A stretch of 15,500 bases of DNA. Source: Ophiostoma sp. CBS 140.51. Its lineage: Eukaryota > Ascomycota > Sordariomycetes > Ophiostomatales > Ophiostomataceae. The translations under genes were made by a program, and so were the position numbers. Every line of letters starts with the position of its first letter. The stretch's first letter is position 1. Of this stretch, positions 1 through 7,413 are shown piece after piece. A model generated the notes under the pieces. That model was given only the letters and a program-made list of their open reading frames with translations, searched no databases and was not told the origin of the DNA. The stretch is taken from assembly GCA_029298735.1 (NCBI GenBank), contig JANSLP010000512.1, forward strand, positions 1 through 15,500, given 5' to 3'.

Positions 1-226
1 TCGAAGACGGTCTCCCAGTAACTTTTTGTCGATGAGATCCAATCATGACGGACGCCGAGTGTGCGTTTTTGGTCGGGTAGAGAGTTTTCGTACGTTTTAT
101 ATCTCGATATCTTCGTCTTATTATAAATATCGTATTTCTTAATAACTTACTAAATATCGCTATACTAGCCCTTAATATTGTTACTAGGCCCTTAGTGTTC
201 GTTTTACGAGTTTACGGGGTTTATCT
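1..226. repeat. AT-rich, probably RIP-mutated transposon remnant
   Basis: No usable reading frame is present. The stretch is dominated by TA-rich words and stop codons in all frames. Positions 172-205 reappear in inverted orientation at 9602-9635; over about 34 bases the only differences I see are three C/T changes, two of them CpA versus TpA. That pattern is typical of RIP acting on copies of one repeat. It runs straight into the tandem array that follows. The element family cannot be told from this piece. Confidence 0.6.
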
Positions 227-616
227 CGATTAAATATCCGATCCGGCTCACTTACGTGCTCCCTCTAATCCTAATTAAATATCCGATCTAGCTCGCCCAT
301 GGATCCTGATCAAATATCCGATCCGGCTCACTCACGTACTCCCTCTAATCTTAATCAAATATTCGATCAGGCTCGCCCACTAATCCTGATTAAATATCTG
401 ACCAGGCTCGCCCACGGATCCTGGTTAAAAATCCGATCCAGCTCGCCCATGGATCCTGATTAAATATCCGATCCGGCTTACTCACGTACTCCCTTTAATC
501 CTAATTAAAAATCCGACCAGGCTCGCCCACGGATCCTAATCAAAAATCTGATCCGGCTCTCTTACGTACTCGCCCATTAACCTCGATTAATATTTAACCA
601 CGCTCGCGTACTACAC
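227..616. repeat. Minisatellite with two unit lengths (35 and 45 bp)
   Basis: About ten head-to-tail units start at 227, 272, 307, 352, 387, 422, 457, 502, 537 and 583. Units are either 35 bp (272, 352, 387, 422, 502) or 45-46 bp (227, 307, 457, 537); the last is degenerate and about 34 bp. All share a left part resembling TGATTAAATATCCGATCCGG. Short units then continue with GCTCGCCCACGGATCC. Long units carry instead a segment resembling CTCACTCACGTACTCCCTCT. Differences between units are mainly C/T and G/A transitions, as expected for RIP or methylation-driven decay. There is no coding potential. Confidence 0.85.
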
Positions 617-688
617 AGAAACGAGAGCACCACTACTACTATATAGGAATTGAAGTAGACTCGACTTTATTTTTAAAACGGTTAGCCG

Positions 689-1040
689 TTAGTGATGCCC
701 TCGGATACATACATCATGGGTGAATAAATCACTAGGGCCGAGTATTTGACGGCGATGGCCCTTCCTGCCGAGATGGGTGCTAAAGTCCTCGTTGAGATTT
801 TGAGGAACGGCCTTGATGCGCTGCTGATACACCCGCTCTGTCTCGGCGTCCTGAAAGAATGGGTCATGTCAGTTTCCATCGATTACACTCTTTAATAAGC
901 CGCTGAAATGATTCGCTAATACGTAGTGGATGGAGCCGCTGTTGATTTAAATTGTCTCGAGACTGGCCCAGCTTCTCAAGCTCGTTTTGGCATGAGGTGC
1001 GCTTAGCCTCGATATCTTGAGCCTGGCTGGTCGATCTACA
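689..1040 (-). pseudogene. Dynamin-family GTPase remnant (stalk/middle domain)
   Basis: The minus strand encodes a polar helical stretch (frame with DIEAKRTSCQNELEKLGQSR), then ISESFQRLIK, then after a frame change DPFFQDAETERVYQQRIKAV and NLNEDFSTHLGRKGHRRQIL. This order (a helix with IE...C...LEKLG, FQ.LVK, DGNY.DPFF, R.RAV.QNLN..F, KGHRR) is that of the middle/stalk domain of fungal dynamin-like GTPases. The frame breaks at about 889-897, where one extra base lies in a run of A, and again at a TGA (869-871) where the family has an aromatic residue. The reading ends at TAA (689-691). No GTPase (G) domain is present, so this is a truncated, dead fragment next to the repeat array. Confidence 0.6.
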
Positions 1041-1536
1041 TCTCTACTGAAAAAAATCTGCTCATCTCGCTCTGTTTGCAACTAGATCACCAGAATTCAT
1101 GACATCAAAGTCTCCGTTAAAGTCTCCGAGCCATTAGTGGACAGATGGCCCGGCCTGTCGACAAATGTGGGTATTGCGGCATGAAGTCAAGTATTAAGGA
1201 GCTGCTAGTGATTTTTAGTCACGCGGGTGATGCCATTAGCAAAACTGTGTCGTTAAATAGTAATACTCGTTTTATGCGTCTTGTGTATCGCTTGAGGTGA
1301 CTGGCTCCCGGCCGCGGACACATTTTTGGCTGCGTAGAAAAAAGTCTCCGAGCTGATCTAAAGACTACATAATAGACAACAAACCCCCAGCGTGGAGCCA
1401 AAGTTTTTTTAACATCGTGTATCTGTCTGAAATCCCTAAAATTTCTTTCTTTCATTTCTTTTTCTTTCTCTGGTCGTCTCTTATAATCCCGCTACATTCA
1501 CCTAGTACCACAGACGACGCGCATTGAACCATCAAC
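1041..1536 (+). promoter_or_regulatory. 5' flank of the flavoprotein gene
   Basis: No gene is recognisable here. The last 100 bp contain a long pyrimidine (CT) tract at about 1442-1481, a common core-promoter feature of fungal genes, followed by a context ending in ATCAAC just before the ATG at 1537. No clear TATA box is visible. Short open frames on the minus strand across this stretch have no recognisable motifs. Confidence 0.4.
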
Positions 1537-2614
1537 ATGTCGGTCAGCAGGCTGCTGTTCAATGGAGCACTCCTCTTCGACGTGCTCATAATTGGCGCGG
1601 GTCCCTCTGGTCTTTCGACCGCGACCGGACTGGCTCGTCAGCTGTACACGGCGGTCGTCTTCGACTCTGGCGTGTATCGAAATGCGAAGACGCAACACAT
1701 GCATAATGTCCTCGGATGGGATCACAGAAATCCAGCAGAGCTGCGAGCCGCAGGTCGTGCCGACTTGACCAACCGATACTCGACTATTCAATTCCGGAAC
1801 AGCACCATCGAGGTGATCAAACAGATTGAGGGGCAGCAGCTCTTTGAGGTGCGTGATGCCGAAGGCAAACACTGGTATGGGCGTAAGGTGGTGCTGGCGA
1901 CTGGCGTTCGAGATATATCCCTAGATATTGAAGGATACTCGGAGTGCTGGGCGAATGGCATCTACCACTGCCTCTTCTGCGACGGCTACGAAGAACGGGG
2001 TCAGGAGACCGCCGGTGTTCTCGCTCTGGGGCCCATCGCGAACCCCCCACGCGCCCTGCATTTGGCGCGAATGGCCCGGCAGCTCTCCAAGTCTGTCACT
2101 GTCTATACCGACGGCAATGAGCAGCTGGCGAACGAGATCCAACATGCCGCAGAGGCATCCTCTAGCACCACCTCGTGGCTTACATTCGATGCACGACCCA
2201 TCATGCGATTCGCAAAGGGCCATATCGCCAGGAATGTTATTGTTCATTTCCGCGAGACCGACGAGTCCAAAACAGAAGGCTTCTTGGTAAGCATTTATTT
2301 CCGAGAAGAAATGACGGGAAATCTTCTGCTAACGATCTTTCGTCCGCCTGCTACAGGTATACAATCCCCAAACAGAGGTAAATGGACCGTTTGCGAAGCA
2401 ACTTGCCTTGAAATTGACAGAAGGTGGTGATATTGAGACCACATCACCCTTCCATGAGACCAGCGTGCCCGGAGTATTCGCAGTGGGCGATTGTGCCACT
2501 CCGTTAAAGGCTATCACCTCCGCGATGGCTATGGGAACCCTGGCCGCCGGAGCTCTGGTAGCTCAGCTGCAGGCACAACCATTATCGGATTTCCGTCCCG
2601 ACAGGGAACTGTAG
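1537..2614 (+). CDS. Thioredoxin-reductase-like FAD/NAD(P) oxidoreductase (GliT-type)
   Basis: Two exons, 1537-2286 and 2357-2614, give 335 residues. The 70-bp intron 2287-2356 has GTAAGC, a TGCTAAC branch site and CTACAG, and joins in phase 0. Visible motifs are the N-terminal FAD dinucleotide fold VLIIGAGPSGLS (G20-x-G22-x-x-G25), an ATG at about 121-123, the redox pair C145-L-F-C148 followed by DGYE, and the C-terminal FAD motif VGDCATPLKA (about 293-302). Length, CxxC position and the weak second nucleotide-binding motif match the fungal GliT/TdiB-neighbour type of small flavoprotein disulfide oxidases/reductases rather than the housekeeping thioredoxin reductase. Family members oxidise dithiols in epidithio-compound pathways or serve as self-protection, but no peptide synthetase is present here, so the substrate is unknown. 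The start at 1537 has a good fungal context, and no inactivating lesion is visible although the neighbours are broken. Confidence 0.88.
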
Positions 2615-3190
2615 GAGTATATTATAGCAACTTTAGACATAAATTTCCTGCTTTCGTGAAACCAGCTCGTTCGTTTTCTGCACTTCATTTGTGGTTTGAT
2701 ATATCCTAGGTATAAACACCGGCGTGTATTGCGACGCTTTCTTGTAGTGCGACGCGCAATACAACATTTCTTGGCCTGTGGCATCCCTGTCAACTTGCAA
2801 CCCCCGATTCATCTACTAGTCTGGGCTTTTTCTGCTTGAAGGAAGGCGCGCTATAAAAAACGCGTCGAAAAGTACACCGCGCATCGTACTCGATTAACAT
2901 AGGACAAACTGGATGAGAAATTTTTTGTTAGTAACCAGGGGTTTGTCTTATTTTAATGTTCCCCGCAAAAAGGTTTGTCATGACAATAAGATCTTGGTCG
3001 TGGTAACATGACTATTTGACTAAATCATTGTGGCGCGGAAGCTGGCCCACCTAGAAATTTCCCGATTACGCGACTTTCTGGTATTGTAAATTCTTTGGCG
3101 CTGAGGACGATGAAAGATAAGGGTATATTATAACTAAGTTGGTGGTTTATGAAAGATATGACTTAACGACGTACAATTAGCAACAGTAAA
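2615..3190. other. Intergenic, no gene seen
   Basis: This stretch is AT-leaning with no coding remnant that I can recognise in six frames. A TATA-like GCTATAAAAAACGCG lies at about 2850, some 340 bp before the next remnant, and could have been part of its promoter. A hairpin-forming inverted repeat occurs at 2725-2763. Confidence 0.5.
2725..2763. repeat. Short inverted repeat downstream of the flavoprotein gene
   Basis: TGTATTGCG (2725-2733) is perfectly complementary to CGCAATACA (2755-2763) with a 21-base spacer, so a 9-bp stem could form in the 3' region of the upstream gene, about 110 bp after its stop. It may be chance or a transcript-end structure. Eukaryotic genes do not need such hairpins, so no function is claimed. 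Confidence 0.35.
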
Positions 3191-3716
3191 ATGGCCAGTC
3201 TACTTTCCATCCCCGGAATAGACCTCAAGGGGCTATGTATTGTAAGCTTGATGGAGTCGTCTCTTTTAATTCCAATGTCTTCCATGTCCGAGTGCGCGTC
3301 GTACCAAGGCAATCTTTATGCAGCTGCGGTGCAAATACAGACGCTAGCACATGAACTAACGAAAGATGCATGCATGTCACAGGTGGCACGCAGTGCAATG
3401 ATTGTCAGCCTTCTACGATTCATCCGTGGTGAAGCCCTGGATGCACCCGAGCACAAATCCTTCCGTATGGTAGCGGAATGCAACGAGAGGGGCAAAGTGT
3501 TTCTTGTCCGTCGAGAGAACTCAAGACGGAAGTTTATCTCCAACTTTCGCGGGGTTGGGCACACGTTTCCCAAGGCCTACACTATATGGGTCTGACGTCA
3601 AGAAGTCTCTCTCGCACCGGTGCCTTATGCACTACCGCTTTGGGCATCTTGGCTTCCTCATCCGTTTCGAGGTAGATGGATACAATTTTGGAGAAGGTGA
3701 ATATTGCATTGTATAG
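3191..3716 (+). pseudogene. Frameshifted remnant of a fungal protein family of unknown function
   Basis: The frame from 3191 gives SLLRFIRGE, SFRMVAECNERGKVFLVRRE and GVGHTFPKAYTIW, then stops at TGA 3593-3595. The sense continues in another frame as SDVKKSLSHRCLMHYRFG and LGFLIRFEVDGY up to TAG 3714-3716. This succession (LLRF.RG, FR..vE..G..vfliRRE, GyGHtFpeAYT.W, shh.li.YrFGgL..lvRfE.DGY) is one I recall from a widespread fungal family often mislabelled by automatic pipelines as geranylgeranyl pyrophosphate synthetase. I know of no experimental function. The break at about 3588-3595 needs one frame change, and the usual C-terminal half is missing or unrecognisable. The N-terminal 60 residues are not recognisable, so the start is uncertain. 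Confidence 0.5.
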
Positions 3717-3819
3717 GCTGAATGGGAAAGAGTTCGCATCATATCCTGATTTAATGTGTCTGCACTCCTTACTGTTCCAGAGATGCAATAACCACGATGT
3801 GGTTTTTGAAATTCCGGAA

Positions 3820-4600
3820 TTAAGGGATCAATCCGCGCTGACCCTCTCTCATCGTCTTTTCGAGCGTAAGCCCTAGCCAAACGGACTGTGCCTCGTCCAA
3901 CTTATCTTCCACCTCCATTATGTCATTGCTATGAACAATGAATGCCTTTCCGTTTATATGCGGTCGAACGATCGGTAGCAAGCTGACCTTGGCAACGGCT
4001 GGTGGGGTGTTCGCTGGCAATTCTCTCCATACTTGGCGGATGTGGTCAGTCACCATGTTTGTTACTAGGCAGCACGGTTAGGTACATTCTATCTTACATA
4101 CGTTTCATCCATGGGGCGATCATGTTGACCGTGATGTTGTTTTTAGGAAGTTGGGTACGGAGGGCCCGCATCAACCCTAAAACGCCACCTTTACGGTGTG
4201 TCGAAGTAGCTGGCGACTGAGCCAAACAGAATGAGTTGTGAGGCGCTCTCCGGATTCAGTTTAAAGAAGTGAACCGCACACTTGGCGACATACCACGTTC
4301 CTATCAAGTTCACGTTGATTAATGCAATATCGGGTGGCTCGAGTGTTGCAGTCTCCTGGAAATCGACATCATCATAGTGATAGTCTGTCATCGTGACGGT
4401 TTGGACTGTAAGAAACAAAACAACCCAAGCAAAGTACGTAGGGAGCTGCAGAGTCCATGGATGATAGGCTTGCATTAAGGACTTCATAAGGTTTAAGCTC
4501 GGGGATACCTGGCGATTTCTGGACATTGACACTTGTCCCGCGATGGCCGAAGCGAGTTGCCAAGGAATGTGGCGTAGACTCTGACAGAGGACGATTGGAC
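3820..4600 (-). pseudogene. Short-chain dehydrogenase/reductase (SDR) pseudogene
   Basis: Read on the minus strand, pieces of a classical fungal SDR follow in order across several frames: LATRFGHRGTSVNVQKSPGI (from 4563), then DYHYDDVDFQ, INVNLIGTWYVAK and LILFGSVASYFDTP (ending at TAA 4193-4191), then KGGVLGLMRALRTQLPKNNI and TVNMIAPWMK. A 37-bp GT-AG interval (4101-4065, with CTAAC) follows, then VTDHIRQVW, VRPHINGKAFIV and the C-terminus EGQRGLIP (stop 3822-3820). The join between FDTP and KGG lacks about nine residues including the catalytic Tyr of YxxxK and shifts the frame. The glycine-rich cofactor motif before LATRF is eroded, and the NAG region is missing. The gene cannot make an active enzyme. 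It is divergent from the FAD-monooxygenase remnant across the repeat at 4620-4782. Confidence 0.78.
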
Positions 4601-4619
4601 TCACAAGATCGGTTGAACT

Positions 4620-4782
4620 GCGAAGTACGGAGTACGGAGTAGGGGCGGCGCTTTTCTCGACGCCTCCTGTAAGTAGTGTGGGGTAGATGTGCAAGTCGCG
4701 GGGAGCAATTACGACGTACGACGTAGGGCTGCGCTTTTCTTTGCGCCCCCTGTAGGTAATGTGGGGTAGATGTGCAAAGCGC
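4620..4782. repeat. Imperfect ~80-bp direct repeat
   Basis: Copy 1 (about 4620-4699) and copy 2 (about 4705-4782) share the order TACGxxGTACGxxGTA, then GCGCTTTTCT, then CGCC.CCTGTA, then an exact 18-base TGTGGGGTAGATGTGCAA, then a terminal CGC. Each begins with a hexamer iteration: TACGGAGTACGGAGTA in copy 1 and TACGACGTACGACGTA in copy 2. The pair lies exactly in the divergent promoter gap of the SDR and FAD-monooxygenase remnants, where the SDR N-terminus should begin. It could be a local duplication of a regulatory region or a small insertion element; no target-site duplication is evident. Confidence 0.7.
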
Positions 4783-4923
4783 ATAAGGAGAAGGTTCAAA
4801 ATGTGGCTATGATACTAAACTCGCCTCGCTTCACAGTATGTAACACTACTCTTCGTCTCATGAGGGCTTCTCAAAGTTCAGAGAACAAGCAATCCACCAA
4901 GCAAATCGTCTCATTTCGACACC

Positions 4924-5235
4924 ATGGCAGAACTGCCTCGTCACGCAGTCCCCCAGACGGACACCATTGAGTATTAATCTGCCCAGGTCATCATTGTCGG
5001 TGCAGGGCCCGTGGGTTTGTTCCTGGCCCTAAAGCTTTCCATGCAACGCGTTGATGTCTTGGTGCTTGAGGCCGAGCCAAACCTTGGAATCCTGACTCGC
5101 CGGACCCTGAAAATCTGCACTCCCCGCAACATGGTTGATCCTTTGTCAGCAGGGGGGATAGTTTTGTTCAAGACAAATCCGTGTGCGTCTTTTTGTGTTA
5201 CCAGACCCTCAGCCGCTTGCCGAAAACCTATATAG
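4924..5235 (+). pseudogene. FAD-dependent monooxygenase (phenol-hydroxylase type) remnant
   Basis: From ATG 4924 the frame reads 17 codons and meets TAA (4975-4977), then continues in the same frame with QVIIVGAGPVGLFLALKL and VDVLVLEAEP. This is the N-terminal FAD-binding fold (GxGxxG followed by an acidic residue ending the second strand) of PF01494-type aromatic-ring monooxygenases. After about residue 60 the similarity fades, and the frame ends at TAG 5233-5235. Such enzymes are usually 400-650 residues long, so about four fifths is missing. The TAA stands where CAA would fit (EYQSAQ), a CpA-to-TpA change as RIP makes. It is convergent with the hydrolase remnant at 5520-6250. Confidence 0.75.
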
Positions 5236-5519
5236 GGATACCCGTGAGGAACAATCCAATCTGTATACCGCCGATACAGTAAAACATGCGAGAAGCATCC
5301 CATTAAATGAGCCAAGTATTCAAAAAGACTGTGCTAGACTGGTTAGCGCACGAACTTATGTAATGATATGATGGCTTGCGGCTTACAGGAAATCCAAAAG
5401 TACTTGATGACCATGGGTGGCGATAAAGATCTGTATGTTCAAATCGCGGTACGAGTCCACAACATACGTTCCAACGGCCCTTCCGAATCACAGTTTCGTT
5501 CACGCCCGTCTCCAATGCA
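5236..5519. other. Gap between convergent pseudogenes
   Basis: Short frames exist on both strands, but none carries a motif I recognise. This is where the deleted body of the FAD monooxygenase would have been, so the stretch is best read as unrecognisable debris and the joint 3' region of two dead genes. Confidence 0.4.
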
Positions 5520-6250
5520 TCAGTTTCGGTACAGGGCCAAAAAAAAGTCGAAGTGGGCTTCCTGGCATTCTTGAGGGGCTTCAATATAAATCTCGTGCAC
5601 TTACGACTTGATTGCCTTAAAGGTTCCTTCGGTAGCTGAGCAGCCAGTTTTTACATAGACTCCAGAGTACCCATGGCACTATTTATCGGTGCCATAATAA
5701 GCGTAAAATGATAAACGGATAAGCTCCCATCACTTCTAATGGCAACTTGATCAACCCATCAACGAATAAACTCGGGATCGTCACTAGCCACTGTTCCCGG
5801 TGCAACAACCAGCCGCTCCGCCCATCCGCGGGACCCGATCTTCCTGCACGCAGCTGGCCACAACTCTATCCCGAATACCACGAAATTTTGGGCATGCAGA
5901 GGGAGTTCCGTTGGAGATGAGCAGGTGGTGATAAAAGACACCCGACCTGGATATGTCGCCGCAAATATCTCAGCAAGCATACCACTTGTGGACTCCCCTA
6001 GGAAGTGTACCTTTCCAAGGCGACTTGATACACCGCATCAACGATTTCGTCTACGATGGCAGTTGTAGATTATTCATAAGTAATCCTGTCCCGGCTTCGG
6101 CAGTTCGGCTAGCTGTGCCCACACAATTCACGTCGGACGATGTCATAGTGCCGAGAAAGCGACAGGATCCAACGCTGAGAGTGCTCTGCGTTTCGCGCAA
6201 AACGATGTTGAATCATAATTGTTTCGGCTTGCCTCAGTATGTCGGTACAT
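5520..6250 (-). pseudogene. Alpha/beta-hydrolase pseudogene
   Basis: The minus strand shows, in fold order, TIMIQHRFARNAEHSQRW (oxyanion-hole region, family HG eroded to HR), SRHYDIVRRELCGHS, then IVDEIVDAVYQVALE. After a frame change come VHFLGESTSGMLAEIFAATY (nucleophile elbow G-E-S-T-S, Ser codon 5992-5990), YPGRVSF and ERLVVAPGTVASDDPEFIR, then WVDQVA, LIMAPINSAMGTLESM and KLAAQLPK. The end is VHEIYIEAPQECQEAHFDFF (catalytic His) with a natural-looking stop at 5522-5520. Lesions are TAG 6111-6109, a one-base deletion near 6011-6016, TGA 5761-5759 where the family has Trp, TAA 5653-5651, TAA 5603-5601, and a further frame change near 6090. At least six independent breaks make this certain to be dead. 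The order matches enol-lactonase/esterase-like hydrolases. Confidence 0.82.
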
Positions 6251-7413
6251 TTACAATAAATCCAGGCTGTCACTTGACCGTTAGGGAGTGTTATGATCTT
6301 TCGTATTCAAGTTGCTATGAGTGAATCTGGCTAGTAGCCGTCTGGATGATAGACGTAATAATGGGTGATAGTTTTCGATGGTCATTTTTGCATCACAGTT
6401 ATGGAAAATTGTTTACCACCGATAGCAGCAAATTTAAATATTGTGCAGATTGAACCTATGGTCAATTCCATGGTCACTGTGAATTTTTACCCCATGTACT
6501 CATTACTCTATTAATATGGAGCACAATGCAGGTAATTGTACCCCAGCGTTTAACATCTACTCAGTAAGAGACTCCAGCTCCGCAGAAATTTAATGCTCTC
6601 AACACTCGGTTAGAGGAACATTATGGCCTGTATTGGCCTTCTTTCTCGGAAAGACGGATTCGGAGAATCATTTCGTGCTGCGGCAGTGAAGACCATTTGC
6701 AACGTTGCCTATACGCTGGCAACGATTCTCAAACATAGCTCGGTCGACGAAGCGTCGTACAAAACTCAATTGACTTTTATTGGCGATCACATCTTTTAAA
6801 TCAAATACCAATACTGTAATCATTATTTGTCATTAATTGGCGTGTAATGTGCATCCGGCTTTGGTTGAGAGCGAAGCGTGTGGGCGTGGGCCTCGGACTG
6901 CAACCAGCAACCAGCACATAAAAAAGAAGTACCACGCTCATATCTAGAAGGTGGTGGGGCAATGTATTTTCTTATACCTGTGGGTCTAGTGCAAGGGTAT
7001 TGACTAATTATATAGTCCCGTTGAAAAAGTCATATTTTGGCCGTCAAGGAGATAAATCCAGTCATAAAAGGGAAAGCCACTTACCCCACTAACTTATAAC
7101 CTAGATGTGAACCCCACATGCCGTTTCTGGTGTATTAGAGTTGCTTGAATGGATCCCACACGGATTTCTCGAGTACGCCGATACACCTTCGCAATCATTC
7201 CACGGTAAATGCAGTCTTCGCAGACGTCTTCTCCTAGCACCGGGATTCTATCTCAACCACACATCCTTAGATAGAAGTGGGTTTCAGACTATGGAGTAAG
7301 TAGTGAAGGACTGTCCATCTATACTTAAGCTCCGGTATACCATCAAGGATTGAATCTTGACGTCTCATTTACCATTATGCCAATTGCCGGAATTCTATCT
7401 CGTCTGACCCAAA
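6251..7413. other. Long intergenic region upstream of the P450
   Basis: About 1.16 kb without a recognisable gene apart from the small frame at 6623-6799. The stretch 6340-6600 is AT-rich and stop-rich. No clear TATA box precedes the P450 start; the context at 7414 (CCAAAATGGC) is good. I see no transcription-factor gene or remnant that could have controlled the cluster. Confidence 0.45.
6623..6799 (+). CDS. Possible small ORF or gene remnant, 58 residues, unknown
   Basis: An ATG-to-TAA frame encodes a mixed, protein-like sequence beginning MACIGLLSRKDGF and containing SFRAAAVKTICNVAYTLA, with an amphipathic look. One frame away, just upstream, lies another protein-like stretch, NALNTRLEEHYGLYW (about 6590-6636). 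Together they look more like a frameshifted remnant of one longer protein than a real micro-gene. I do not recognise a family. It sits between the dead hydrolase and the living P450. Confidence 0.25.
   Translation: MACIGLLSRKDGFGESFRAAAVKTICNVAYTLATILKHSSVDEASYKTQLTFIGDHIF

Noticed and set aside
227..616. CRISPR-like repeat array
   Set aside because: The units are contiguous with no unique spacers, come in two lengths, and lie in fungal DNA; this is a minisatellite.
1498..2247. Open frames on the minus strand across the flavoprotein gene
   Set aside because: They are antisense shadows of a gene with clear FAD motifs and a proper intron, and they carry no motifs of their own.
1537..2614. Evidence for a gliotoxin-like cluster
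   Set aside because: No peptide synthetase, glutathione transferase, methyltransferase or dipeptidase of such clusters is visible in the window; one GliT-type flavoprotein is not enough.
3676..3876. Plus-strand 66-codon frame as a gene
   Set aside because: Its last half is antisense to the SDR C-terminus, and its first part overlaps the end of the frameshifted remnant; no independent support.
4191..4799. A 202-codon minus-strand frame read as one intact protein
   Set aside because: Its first third is translated direct repeat (4620-4782), and only the last part is SDR sequence, cut off before the active site. It is pseudogene plus repeat, not a gene.
4974..5315. Minus-strand frame containing VPHGYPYIGFRQ as a separate gene
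   Set aside because: It is antisense to the FAD-binding fold, which has far stronger motif support; the apparent protein-like piece is short and unassigned.
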